23,515 bases of DNA, taken from NCBI GenBank assembly GCA_003452395.1, contig DMOI01000037.1, positions 1 to 23,515 on the forward strand. Direction: 5' to 3'. The position numbers and the translations under genes were made by a program. Source of the DNA: Clostridiales bacterium. Its GTDB lineage: Bacteria > Bacillota > Clostridia > Lachnospirales > UBA12420. Positions within the stretch are counted from its first letter, which is position 1; each line of letters begins with the position of its first letter. This document shows positions 5,129 to 14,384 of this stretch, one piece after another. The notes under the pieces were generated by a model. It worked only from the letters and a program-made list of their open reading frames with translations, did not search any database and had not been told where the DNA came from.

Positions 5129-8100
5129 TCACCTCACCCTATATACACCAACATCATCAAGTGCTCCATTTGTTGTGTAATTATAACGTATTACATCGCC
5201 TATTTCGTATGGCATCTTCGGAGTTGTTCTTTCAGTCTCCCAGTTACCTGTGTTATAATTGTAGGTTTCCATCGTTTCCTTTTCTGCTACTATCCCAAAG
5301 GCCACTATAATATCTTTTTGTAGATTACTGTCATTTATATTTTTAGGTACATATCCTTTGGGTACTGCAAAGGCTGTAGCTGGCAATAAATATTCTCCTT
5401 GCCATATGGATTCTTTTTCATTTACAACAACTCTATTAGTATTGTCTAATACAATCTCTAAGTACTTGCTATGTGCATTTTCTCCTGCTTTATATATCTG
5501 GTGCTCCGAGTTTATCCAATACACATCACGTTCTAAAGCATCCCTCACGTTACCACTTATCGTATAAAAACGTGGCTTTATTCGTATTCTATCATTTCCT
5601 CCATTTAAGTTATTACTGTTTATCTTGAATATTAGCTTGTAACCTTTTGTTACTGGAATTCCTCCAAAGTTTGTGCTGTCTATAGCCATGAGGTTTACAC
5701 CCATATCTACCTCTTTTGGCTCATTATTCACTGGATCTATAAAATAGCTTGCAAGCTTGGTATCTTTTAGCTCAACTACACGAAAACTGCTTAAACATAA
5801 CTCATCTTCTGCTGTTGGCACATAAATATACGAGGTGCCGTTTGTCTGATTTAGCAAATCTCCCATTCTTGCCGAGTACACATTCACCACATACTCAACT
5901 TTATTTGTTATGTCTTTAGATAATGTAAAATTTCCTATATACACCCCGTTTGCTTGATGTGAAAGCTGTACATTAGATAAACATAAATCTGAACTTGTCA
6001 CTTTCACAATAAAATCATTATAACTATCGACCCCGTCATGACTTGCTACGTTTACTGTTATTGGTATGGTTGTCCCTAATCTAAAACCCTTCCCTCTCTC
6101 TGTATCGTATGATGCAAAGCTGTTTGTATTGTTTATCACGTAGATTTCTTTAACATTTGCTGTCTTTTCCCTTATACTTGTTATATCATATTTATTTGTT
6201 GCTACCGTACTAACAGTTATCTTTTTGTCTTTCTCAAGTTCTATAATAGGTTTTGTCAGAACCTCAAGATTAAAGTCGCCTTCATTCGTCCTTTGTTCTT
6301 TGTTATTTGTTATCTGAATCGTTCTAGTTCCACTTGAATTATATAACAAAGAATTGTATGCATCGTCATTCCATTTTATATTAGTTTTTACCGACACTTT
6401 CTCACTACCTACATTTCCTTTATACATATAATTAGTCACATTTTTATTTACCACAAAATCAAAGTCTACGCTAGGTGCATCGAGCAGTAAATAGTTTTTT
6501 GAGATGCTCGTTGAACATCCTTGCAAATCCCAAACTGTAAGCTCATAGTCTATTATGTTTCGTCCAGCTTTTACTATATTAATAGCCTTTAGTTCTTCTC
6601 CTTCTCCTGCATCAATCCATGTTTCTTGCCCACCAATACTCCGAACTAGATACCTCCATTTATACTTAGCTATACCGTTATTTTGTGCATACTGCATGTC
6701 TATATCGTATGAACCATTATCGTTTAAGGTCAAATTTGTGGGCATTTCAGTGACCGAAAACTTTGGAACAGGTGGCTTGTGTATATATAAAGATACTTCT
6801 GTTGTATCTATTTTATCAAATAAAGGCTTACCCGTATCATCATATGCTTGAAGCTTTGCCTTCCACCTACCACGCATACTATCATTGAGCCCTCCTATCA
6901 AATACTCAGTTCCTTCTGAATTAATTATTATATGTTTATTTGTAGTCGTATCATATTTACTTGCTACTATATCATAAATTCCTGTGTTTGCAGTACTATG
7001 TACACTAACTGGATTATGCCATACACTCGGATCATGTTGGAAAGTGATTTTCAGGGTATTATCTTTTTCAGTTTTTATACGTTCAGGCAGCATATCATTT
7101 GTCTTTGTTGTTTTTCCTATCATACTATATGAATCACTCAGCCTATAATCCTTATCCTCATCAAAGAAAGTCTTCACAAACTTTAGTTCATCACGACCTA
7201 TAGCAAAATAGGCTGTGTTATTTGCTGATTTTTTTACATCTATGTAGTTTATAATCTTGTTTGTTGCTTGACTGTAGTTATCAGTAGTTAAATTATAGTT
7301 ATCTCCTATAGTTATACCTGAGAAATTGCTAACAAGTAATTTTATTACTTGATTATTAATATCGCTAGCATATATCCCTAACTTTCGATCTGTTGCAAGT
7401 AATTTTATCTCATTTATTAATGTTTGATTATCTGAATTATCATCTATCTTCACGTCGCTATCTAAATAAACTATTCTTGTACCGTTATTTCCGGCAATAG
7501 GCATACCCGTAACGTTTTCTCTTAAATTTGTAAGTGCTTTTCTTATTGTGATATCTCCCACAATTGCCTTCCCATACACACCATTACTCGTAGTCGCCGT
7601 TACTATTATGTCTTTATAAATTCCTTCTATATAATCTTTTGTATTGAAATTTAATCTAAATGTTTCATTACTCGGATTGTTAAATGTTTGTTTTACGAGT
7701 TTACCTCCTATCCTACACCTTACCCATACAGTACCTTCTCCTGTGACCTTACCTTCTATACTAAAGCTAGTGTTATCTCCGTATTTATTATTTTGAGGAG
7801 TTAGATTTATTACTGGCTCATCCCACGCGGGAGTTTTTTTACCTGCATACGAGACATATCCACCCATAGAATATAACGTTGACCCCGATGATACCTCATC
7901 ATCTATTACAACCTCAGTATTATTATTTGTGTCTAATTTATATAGCATTGTTTTGCCCAAAGGATTATTATCCGTAGAGGTTTTAATATAATACATAAAA
8001 TTATTTGCAAAATTATAATTATATATATGCCCGTCATCACGTTCAACAAGCGAGTATTTCCTGTTAGTTGCCGTTGCAAGTATTTTATATATATTATCAC

Positions 8101-11100
8101 TTGAAGAAAGCACCCTATAAAAAAATATATATCCATTATATCCTATTGGATTTTCCGATGATACACCTACCAAATCACTATCACTACCCAAAGATAAATT
8201 GTATCTATATACATAGTCATCCCTTGTATATAATAAATAATTATCATATAAAGTGAGGTACTCATATTTATATGATCCGCCCTTTATTGTAGTAGAATTT
8301 ATACCGTCTGTGGATGCAAGGTTTAACACAGGGGTATTTACATTTATCCTTACTATTTCATACTTCTTACTCCCACTTCTATTTTGTTTATAAGTTCGTT
8401 TGAAATATATGTATTCATCCCTCACTACAAAATTCGTTAGTGAATTTAAATAATAAGATTTATCTAGTGAAAGTAGACATTGTCCACCTGTTCCATTATC
8501 TTTTATTTTCCAAATAGAATCACCAAAATCAAAGTAAAAATATCCATTTACTAAAGATATTTGTCCGTTACCGCTTACTGGCAAGCTAAATAGCAGAGTA
8601 TCTTCATCCCATGTGCCTAATTTGAATTTTCTTATACTGCTGCCACTAACGTAGTAAATCCAGCCGTCCTTTTGGGCGTACATACCACCCATCTGGTAGT
8701 TTCCACTTGTATTTCCTACTGTGCATCCATATGGACTAGAAGAATACTCTTCCCATACGTTAGTATCCTTAGATATTATATGAGGTAATACCTTATCTTT
8801 ATCAAACTCTACTTTATTTAATTTTGTTTTATATACAGATATTAAACTAGGCTCAATACTAGAGTAATAACTCATGTCTGATTCCCTTTGTAAGTATAGG
8901 TCGATTTTACTATCTTTTTCTGTCTCTACCGATAAGTTAGGCGTTATATTATTTATGTATATATTTTTATTTAGATTATTCATATCTAAAATATTGGCTG
9001 CCGATATTGGCACGGGTATAAGCTCACCCTCTACATAGTTTGGATATGTTGGCGACTCAAGTACTTCAAACTCAAAGTGTAGTTTACCAAACATGTTTCT
9101 ACTATCATTACTTACTTCAATCATTATCTCAGTAGCATTTTGACCCACAGTTTTACTGATAATCCTAAATACATCCTCATCACTTATCTTTACTAGATTA
9201 TTTACATCTTTTGAAATAACCATATTTGAACATGCCCCGTCATTTGCTGTATTTAGATCTCCATTTTCATCATAACTCACCAGAAGTCGAACATCACCTA
9301 TCTCGTCATCAGTGCTTGTATAGTTGGCTCTAATCTTTAATCTAGCAACTAAATCATCTGAGTTTCTATAGATATTCCACATATTTACTTCCTCATTATA
9401 GAACTTTCCTGTGTTATGATAATTTCCATTTAAATCTTTCTCCATTCCCATTATTTCAAAAGAATTCACAACAGGGCTATTCTCTGGTAGCACATTTATA
9501 GTGTAAAAGCTCGACCAATCACTCACCTTATAATCATTGGCTACCTTATTCCTTAGTCTATAATACCCACCTACATCAAACCTCAAATAATGTATTTCCG
9601 TCCTCGCAACATCTCCTCTGATTGTTATCTTGTCCTCTTCCCGTATGATCTTTGACTCATCAGCAAACTTTATACTGTGTAACCTTGTTATGTCTAATAC
9701 TCCACTCGAAGTAACAGGTTGTATTTCTACTGCCGTAAGGGAGCTATTGTAGTTATTTGGTGCATACAAAATTACATCATCATCTGTCAATATATCTGAA
9801 TAACTAGTATCTATCTTTATCTTTTTATACTGTTTATACTCTAAGCTAGTGTATTTATCAGGTTTTTCCTTTAACATCCTTATTTTCATACCTGCTATTG
9901 GTTTTATTTCTTTTTTTCCTACATTAGTAATATCTTCGGCGTAAGCTCTCTCTCCACTATCATCCCATACTCTGACTTGTACCTTTACATCTCTCCCTAC
10001 TGGAATTTTCAAGGTTAGTTTCTCTATATCGCTGTATCCTTCTAGGTCACCACTAGTAGCTCCTACTACATACTCTTCTCCATCTATAACTCTCCAACCA
10101 TTTAATAGAAAATTAGAACTCGCACGAAAGGTAAAGGTTGCGTCTGCCGTACTATACACCTCTAACACCGATGTAGGCGCATCTATATCGCTATTTACTT
10201 TTAATATGCTTTCTTCCTCAGTTTCTTCACCTTTTAATATCTCAAAAGAAAGTGCATCTGATATTTTATTACCATTTTCTAATGTTATGTCCATCTGATA
10301 CTGATATGTCCCTATCGGCTTATTTCCAAGATTATGTTCTGCATTTGTTATTGTTCCTGTAAATACTACTCCCCCTGTTTTTATATCCTTTATCTTTATA
10401 TCATTTATTTCAAGATTATCGTAAAAGCTTTTATCTACTAATGTCACATTCATATTAGTCCCCGTAGTATAAAACTGATGACCATCATCTATATAGACTG
10501 TTGTACCTGCCGTATCTCGAACACCCAAAACAGCTGTTGGATTAGTAGGTTTCTTTACCTCGTAAAAGCTTGTTATGTATATGTTTGGATTGTACTTTCC
10601 CGTTGCTCCAAAATCAAAATCATTGATGCTTCTTGACGAAATATTTATAAAAGCATTATTTATATTGTCATCATAGCTTACCTTTAGACTTTTAAAAGTT
10701 CTTGTACTATTCGTATAATCATCAGCTATCAGCGTCCTTTTAGTATTTATACCTGCAATTGCTACGTCCTCACTAGTTTTAAAGGTAGTAGCATCATATA
10801 TCGTTTGTCCTTCCGTATACTCGCTGTATATATAATGTATGTAATGAGGTACTTGCTCTGCCGAAAAATCTTTAGGTATATTATAATAACCTTGTAAATC
10901 GGCGAGAGCAGTTCCACTCCAATTAACTGCTCCGGCAATAGATGAATATGTAGAATAAAGTCCTGTTTGTGATCCTTGCAGTTCTCCTGCGCCATTTAAG
11001 TTTAAAGCTCCATTATTAGTATTTGCATACGCATAATCGTAAGTACCGTCTCGTACTATTGTTTGTACTGCATTAATGTGGACTGTACCCCCCGTGAACA

Positions 11101-11488
11101 TGTAGTTCATTATCTTTACATCGTCACTGTCGGGGTTAGTTATAGTTCCACCGCTACCATAAGCTCTGCATAGAGTTTCAAGTATAGCTCCGTTGTCCCC
11201 TCTAAAAGGTATTTCACGAGTTATGTTGCCAGTTTGACCTCCATCATTCATAGGGTATATCATTTTATATGTGCTGCCACTTACGTTAAATGCAATTTGC
11301 CAGCCGAGGGTGCGGTATTTTGTGCCGCTTGAGGCAGCTGTGGCTGTTGTGGTGAATGAGAGGTATTGGATGTTGTCTCTTGTTGGCAATGTTACTCTTT
11401 CATCATTAAAATCTGCATTACTAACAGGAACAAAGTAATTAGATATTATAACTATCATAAATAAAAGCCTTACTAATATCTTATGCAT
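5129..11488 (-). CDS. Giant secreted multidomain surface protein (2119 aa)
   Basis: The protein starts with a signal peptide (MHKILVRLLFMIVIISNYFVPVSNA, cleavage near residue 25). The N-terminal part (to about 190) carries RTLGWQIAFNVSG...YKMIYPMNDGG. A long series of beta-rich, Ig/PKD-like modules follows. A region at about 930-1215 has repeated 'GWIYY/GYFYF/EYIYF' strands resembling a DUF5050-type beta-propeller. Further Ig-like modules come next (GDNTSFSIEGKV near 1230; HKPPVPKFSV near 1580), then a C-terminal region with KLIFKINSNNLNGGNDRIRIKPRF. There is no LPXTG motif, SLH domain or C-terminal membrane helix, so it must be held at the surface by a partner or released. The ATG at 11488 is preferred over a GTG three codons upstream because GGCGGTG sits at the correct distance from it. 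It follows the SLH-protein gene (with the GIY-YIG unit between them) and precedes small membrane-anchored genes, so an adhesin or appendage component is likely. Precise function unknown. Confidence 0.85.
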   Translation of the reverse strand: MHKILVRLLFMIVIISNYFVPVSNADFNDERVTLPTRDNIQYLSFTTTATAASSGTKYRTLGWQIAFNVSGSTYKMIYPMNDGGQTGNITREIPFRGDNGAILETLCRAYGSGGTITNPDSDDVKIMNYMFTGGTVHINAVQTIVRDGTYDYAYANTNNGALNLNGAGELQGSQTGLYSTYSSIAGAVNWSGTALADLQGYYNIPKDFSAEQVPHYIHYIYSEYTEGQTIYDATTFKTSEDVAIAGINTKRTLIADDYTNSTRTFKSLKVSYDDNINNAFINISSRSINDFDFGATGKYNPNIYITSFYEVKKPTNPTAVLGVRDTAGTTVYIDDGHQFYTTGTNMNVTLVDKSFYDNLEINDIKIKDIKTGGVVFTGTITNAEHNLGNKPIGTYQYQMDITLENGNKISDALSFEILKGEETEEESILKVNSDIDAPTSVLEVYSTADATFTFRASSNFLLNGWRVIDGEEYVVGATSGDLEGYSDIEKLTLKIPVGRDVKVQVRVWDDSGERAYAEDITNVGKKEIKPIAGMKIRMLKEKPDKYTSLEYKQYKKIKIDTSYSDILTDDDVILYAPNNYNSSLTAVEIQPVTSSGVLDITRLHSIKFADESKIIREEDKITIRGDVARTEIHYLRFDVGGYYRLRNKVANDYKVSDWSSFYTINVLPENSPVVNSFEIMGMEKDLNGNYHNTGKFYNEEVNMWNIYRNSDDLVARLKIRANYTSTDDEIGDVRLLVSYDENGDLNTANDGACSNMVISKDVNNLVKISDEDVFRIISKTVGQNATEIMIEVSNDSRNMFGKLHFEFEVLESPTYPNYVEGELIPVPISAANILDMNNLNKNIYINNITPNLSVETEKDSKIDLYLQRESDMSYYSSIEPSLISVYKTKLNKVEFDKDKVLPHIISKDTNVWEEYSSSPYGCTVGNTSGNYQMGGMYAQKDGWIYYVSGSSIRKFKLGTWDEDTLLFSLPVSGNGQISLVNGYFYFDFGDSIWKIKDNGTGGQCLLSLDKSYYLNSLTNFVVRDEYIYFKRTYKQNRSGSKKYEIVRINVNTPVLNLASTDGINSTTIKGGSYKYEYLTLYDNYLLYTRDDYVYRYNLSLGSDSDLVGVSSENPIGYNGYIFFYRVLSSSDNIYKILATATNRKYSLVERDDGHIYNYNFANNFMYYIKTSTDNNPLGKTMLYKLDTNNNTEVVIDDEVSSGSTLYSMGGYVSYAGKKTPAWDEPVINLTPQNNKYGDNTSFSIEGKVTGEGTVWVRCRIGGKLVKQTFNNPSNETFRLNFNTKDYIEGIYKDIIVTATTSNGVYGKAIVGDITIRKALTNLRENVTGMPIAGNNGTRIVYLDSDVKIDDNSDNQTLINEIKLLATDRKLGIYASDINNQVIKLLVSNFSGITIGDNYNLTTDNYSQATNKIINYIDVKKSANNTAYFAIGRDELKFVKTFFDEDKDYRLSDSYSMIGKTTKTNDMLPERIKTEKDNTLKITFQHDPSVWHNPVSVHSTANTGIYDIVASKYDTTTNKHIIINSEGTEYLIGGLNDSMRGRWKAKLQAYDDTGKPLFDKIDTTEVSLYIHKPPVPKFSVTEMPTNLTLNDNGSYDIDMQYAQNNGIAKYKWRYLVRSIGGQETWIDAGEGEELKAINIVKAGRNIIDYELTVWDLQGCSTSISKNYLLLDAPSVDFDFVVNKNVTNYMYKGNVGSEKVSVKTNIKWNDDAYNSLLYNSSGTRTIQITNNKEQRTNEGDFNLEVLTKPIIELEKDKKITVSTVATNKYDITSIREKTANVKEIYVINNTNSFASYDTERGKGFRLGTTIPITVNVASHDGVDSYNDFIVKVTSSDLCLSNVQLSHQANGVYIGNFTLSKDITNKVEYVVNVYSARMGDLLNQTNGTSYIYVPTAEDELCLSSFRVVELKDTKLASYFIDPVNNEPKEVDMGVNLMAIDSTNFGGIPVTKGYKLIFKINSNNLNGGNDRIRIKPRFYTISGNVRDALERDVYWINSEHQIYKAGENAHSKYLEIVLDNTNRVVVNEKESIWQGEYLLPATAFAVPKGYVPKNINDSNLQKDIIVAFGIVAEKETMETYNYNTGNWETERTTPKMPYEIGDVIRYNYTTNGALDDVGVYRVR

Positions 11489-11593
11489 ATAAAACACCGC
11501 CTTGAAGTACTATTTGATACTAAAGTTATTAAAATTTTTATCATAAAGTTTATAAATACCAACTTTCTTATTTATATTTGATATAACCCTCCA

Positions 11594-11632
11594 GATTGTC
11601 ATTGCGAGGAGGTTTTTTCGACGAAGCAATCT
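11594..11632. repeat. 39-bp inverted repeat, downstream copy
   Basis: The repeat contains GATTGTCATTGCGAGG and TTCGACGAAGCAATCT, whose outer ends are partly complementary to each other. It pairs with 11953-11991 (one mismatch). A split relative is found at 22221-22316. Confidence 0.85.
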
Positions 11633-11638
11633 TATCTT

Positions 11639-11929
11639 TCAAACTATTTTATTATATAAATCTTCCCATTTTGAATTGTTATTTTCTATTAACTCTTTTT
11701 TATCTTTCCTTGAACCACCCTTTAGTTGTTTTTCCCTCTCTATAGCAACTCTTATGTCACCTGTTGTTTCGTAATAAACCAGTTTGTTAATATTATACCT
11801 ACTTGTAAATCCATCTGTCATTTTTTCTTTGTGTTCGTAAACCCTTCTAATCAAATCATTGGTTACCCCTATATAAAGAACTTTATTATATTTATTTGTT
11901 AAAATGTATACATAGTATTCTCTATTCAT
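11639..11929 (-). CDS. GIY-YIG domain endonuclease (small, stand-alone)
   Basis: The 96-residue product is a single GIY-YIG nuclease domain: VYI (residues 7-9), YIG (19-21), the catalytic Arg in DLIRRVYEHK (28-29), and the metal-binding Glu64 in AIEREKQLKGG. Small proteins of this kind (the UPF0213/YhbQ-like group) are widespread, and their cellular role is mostly unproven. I place the start at the ATG at 11929, with AAGGAAG six bases upstream. The longer frame to 12046 runs through the upstream inverted repeat and its extra residues are just translated repeat. The gene lies wholly inside the 39-bp inverted repeats. Its product is a DNA nuclease and so could itself move the unit, although no such mechanism is shown by the sequence. 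Confidence 0.9.
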   Translation of the reverse strand: MNREYYVYILTNKYNKVLYIGVTNDLIRRVYEHKEKMTDGFTSRYNINKLVYYETTGDIRVAIEREKQLKGGSRKDKKELIENNNSKWEDLYNKIV

Positions 11930-11952
11930 AAGCCACTTCCTTTTAAAAGATG

Positions 11953-11991
11953 AGATTGCTTCGTCGAAAAAACCTCCTCGCAATGACAGTC
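11953..11991. repeat. 39-bp inverted repeat, upstream copy
   Basis: Inverted partner of 11594-11632 with a single difference near its outer end. It lies between the SLH-protein stop (12056) and the start of the GIY-YIG gene. Confidence 0.85.
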
Positions 11992-12055
11992 TACGAGTGT
12001 CTTTTATTTTTAAAGTTTCTATATTCTTCTTGTTTACTACAAACACTATACCTTA

Positions 12056-13369
12056 TCATTCTATTGTTATTTCTGAATTAACTGTAAATTCTGTTCTATT
12101 CCATAATGCTTGTCCAAATGCATTTGCAAACTTTATTTCAAAATCTTGTTCATACCACTTATTTAATTCTATAGGCATACTATGCAATTTATTAGTTTCA
12201 TAATCCATCATTATTGCCTTTCCGCTGGTATTAGACAGATACATTATTTTAAACTTACCTCTTATTCTTATATCTCCCGTTTGATCTTGATATACAAGGG
12301 AATCATCTGTTAAAACTTCATATATACTTACTATTTTATTGCCCTTCATTTGTTGAACGATATTATCTATATATGTTTGCATTGCATAACTATCCGTTAT
12401 ATGATACCTAATCGCATCTCTTATCACCACACTATCCTTCGTGTAGTCCATATTATAAACGCTATCTAAATATTCCTTAGCATATCCTTTTATTTTAGTT
12501 AATACTTGTCTACCCGTTCCACCATATGAAGATTTATAAACCAAATCATTGTACAAATCCCTGTTCGTCATGAAATAATCCATATCATACCTAGCCTTCT
12601 GATTATACTCATACTCGTATAGCTCCACTGGCATCTCAGGATTTATTCTGTAAAAATCCGCCTTGTTTTTAGGTAACTTAACTGTATTTTCATTGTCTGC
12701 GTTCTCCACGTCATTTATCGTTTTTGTAGGTTTTACTACTATTGCTCTTTCGCTTGGGTCAACCAATCGCAAAATCACTGTTGTGGCCTCAGCGCGGGTT
12801 AGGGTTCTGTAGGGTTTGAAGTATCTGTCAGGATAGCCTGTTAGTATTCCTTTCGCGTATACTTCTGTTATTTGAGTTTTGGTTGTGTCTGTAAGAATAG
12901 AGTATTCTTTAATGAGGGTAGCATATGCTTTTTGGGCATCTTGGCTGTCTGCTATGGTTGCTTCCTTGCCTATGAGTGCGTGAAAAATAACTGTTGCCAT
13001 CTCTTCTCTAGTTATGGCCCTTGTATAATCGTAGTTTCCGTGGTATATAGCAAAATCATCAGCTTTTAATATCTTCAACTCTCTGGCTTTTTTCATGTAC
13101 TCACTGGCCCAATATTCCGAACCATTTTCTATTTCATTATAGCCAAGACCCACAATTACCATTTTGATAAATTGATCAGCTTGTATGCCATCATCTGGTC
13201 TAAATGTCCCATCTTCATACCCGTCCACTATACCTATCTCAACCAGCCTATTCACTCCTTTATGATACCAGTCTCCTTCCTTTACATCTGTAAATATACC
13301 ACTTGCACTTACACTATTATTTAGCATGATCCCTATTAGCAAAACCACGCCTATTATTCTCTTACACAT
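12056..13369 (-). CDS. S-layer homology (SLH) domain surface protein
   Basis: The 437-residue product has a signal peptide (residues 1-22, MCKRIIGVVLLIGIMLNNSV) and three SLH domains, at about 24-75 (FTDVKEGDWYHKGVNRL...GYEDGTFRPDDGI), 85-140 (YWASEYMKKARELKIL...AITREEMATVIF) and 150-208 (VYAKGILTGYPDRYFKPYRTLTRAEATTVILRLVD). SLH trimers bind pyruvylated secondary cell-wall polymers and so hold proteins on the wall. The remaining 220 residues have no recognised motif. GAGGAGG eight bases before the ATG is a strong ribosome site. It is the first surface gene of the operon and would provide the wall anchor that the giant downstream protein lacks. Its start is only 16 bp after the stop of the second REP-type transposase gene, so transcription may enter from or through that gene. 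Confidence 0.93.
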   Translation of the reverse strand: MCKRIIGVVLLIGIMLNNSVSASGIFTDVKEGDWYHKGVNRLVEIGIVDGYEDGTFRPDDGIQADQFIKMVIVGLGYNEIENGSEYWASEYMKKARELKILKADDFAIYHGNYDYTRAITREEMATVIFHALIGKEATIADSQDAQKAYATLIKEYSILTDTTKTQITEVYAKGILTGYPDRYFKPYRTLTRAEATTVILRLVDPSERAIVVKPTKTINDVENADNENTVKLPKNKADFYRINPEMPVELYEYEYNQKARYDMDYFMTNRDLYNDLVYKSSYGGTGRQVLTKIKGYAKEYLDSVYNMDYTKDSVVIRDAIRYHITDSYAMQTYIDNIVQQMKGNKIVSIYEVLTDDSLVYQDQTGDIRIRGKFKIMYLSNTSGKAIMMDYETNKLHSMPIELNKWYEQDFEIKFANAFGQALWNRTEFTVNSEITIE

Positions 13370-13385
13370 ATTTACTGCCTCCTCT

Positions 13386-14180
13386 TTACTTAGTCCTATT
13401 TTTATAGTCTCTCACTATCGAATGTATCGACACCCTGCTTAAATTTAATACATATCCAATCTTTATCGCAGATATCTTTAAATTTATATATAGTTTTACA
13501 ACTACCTTATTTCTTAAAATTTTATTTTTCTCTATTTGAGTCAAGCTAAGATTGTTGATTTTTAAAAAGTTTTTAATTCTCATGTTTTCCTCTTTGTCCG
13601 TTTCATCCTTATCTTTTCTAATGTCCATTACATTATCTCTTATTGTTTTTTTACTTAACTCTATGAACTCTGTTTGTGCCTTTTTTATGTCAGCACTTAT
13701 TAACTTTAATATTTTTTCAACTTTCACTATCTCTCTTTTCTCGTTTATATATTCATTATAGCTGCTAAAACTGTAATCTTCTACCCTTTTAACTATACCA
13801 GCTTCTACGGGACTATTATGAATGTACCTTATTACAGTCAATAAGTATTTGTCATCTTCTAGCGGTCTGCTTTTGAACCTGTCTTGAAATAAATGTCCCG
13901 TCCTTTTATATTTTTTATTAAAGTAACCTGCATAGCTTATATTAACCCTTTTCATAACATCAGCTATTCCTCTTAGCCCTTCCTTTAGTATCAAATGCGC
14001 ATGGTTTTCCATTAAACAATACCCATATAACTCCGAGTCTGTTTCCAATATCTTTGTTTTCAATACAAATATAAATTTATCTTTATCCTGATCATCTAAA
14101 AATATGTTTTTCTTTTCATTGCCCCTTATTATAATCTGATATATACCTGTAGAACTTTTCTTTCTCTTGCCTCTTGCCAT
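13386..14180 (-). CDS. REP-associated tyrosine transposase, copy 2, with C-terminal helix-turn-helix
   Basis: The 264-residue product has the same Y1/HUH domain as copy 1: STGIYQIIIRGNEKKNIF, CLMENH60-A-H62-LIL, SYAGYFNKKYKRTGHLFQDRFKS and YLLTVIRYIHNSPVEAG. It continues for about 80 residues with a region (210-264) ending in KIGYVLNLSRVSIHSIVRDYKNR, which looks like a helix-turn-helix. The ATG at 14180 is chosen because GAGGGGTGAT precedes it and it aligns with the start of copy 1; the frame from 14261 reads through the REP-like half-site. Only one half-palindrome (14205-14215) remains upstream and none was found downstream, so this copy may no longer be mobile as a flanked unit. The enzyme itself looks complete. 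Its stop lies 16 bp before the SLH gene start. Confidence 0.9.
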   Translation of the reverse strand: MARGKRKKSSTGIYQIIIRGNEKKNIFLDDQDKDKFIFVLKTKILETDSELYGYCLMENHAHLILKEGLRGIADVMKRVNISYAGYFNKKYKRTGHLFQDRFKSRPLEDDKYLLTVIRYIHNSPVEAGIVKRVEDYSFSSYNEYINEKREIVKVEKILKLISADIKKAQTEFIELSKKTIRDNVMDIRKDKDETDKEENMRIKNFLKINNLSLTQIEKNKILRNKVVVKLYINLKISAIKIGYVLNLSRVSIHSIVRDYKNRTK

Positions 14181-14204
14181 ATTATCACCCCTCATATACA
14201 AATA

Positions 14205-14215
14205 GAACCGTCCCC
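14205..14215. repeat. REP-like half-site upstream of transposase copy 2
   Basis: GGGGACGGTTC on the minus strand is identical to one arm of the palindrome at 5055-5087. The complementary arm and central part are missing, so no hairpin can form. It looks like a remnant of a flanking REP element. Confidence 0.6.
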
Positions 14216-14384
14216 AATGTAAATTTTTACTATTTTTTAATAATTTTTCACATTTTATCACCTTTTTTTTACCCTGTCTATGAAGCTTAAGTAAAGTGTA
14301 TGTTTTTGAAAGTAAACGGTGTATCTTTTAGCTATTTCTGCACTTAATTACAGAAATCACGCATCCTATTGCTACTTTTTAGTA

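Larger units (their letters stand above)
11594..11991 (-). mobile_element. GIY-YIG gene enclosed by 39-bp inverted repeats
   Basis: The sequences 11594-11632 and 11953-11991 are inverted copies matching at 38 of 39 positions. Each starts with AGATTGCTTCGTCGAAAAAA and ends with CTCCTCGCAATGACARTC when read inwards from the 5' end of the gene. The complete endonuclease gene lies between them, its stop only 6 bp from one repeat. The unit interrupts the SLH/giant-protein operon. A single gene inside near-perfect inverted repeats suggests that it moved as one element; this is not a recognised insertion-sequence layout. Confidence 0.7.

Noticed and set aside
4380..5140. Target-site duplication around RAYT unit 1 (TTTTATCACC-type sequence at 4380-4394 and 5124-5140)
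   Set aside because: The repeat is imperfect, Y1 transposases do not normally duplicate targets, and the same GGTGATAAAA sequence occurs at other ribosome sites in this window (for example before the second transposase and gerB).
11930..12046. N-terminal extension of the GIY-YIG protein from the ATG at 12046
   Set aside because: The extra 39 residues are a translation of the inverted repeat and its flank. The ATG at 11929 has a ribosome site and fits the family length.
14334..14357. ATTTCTG/CAGAAAT hairpin in the 14216-14459 interval
   Set aside because: The stem is seven base pairs with a ten-nucleotide loop and no T-run on either strand; this is expected by chance in AT-rich sequence.
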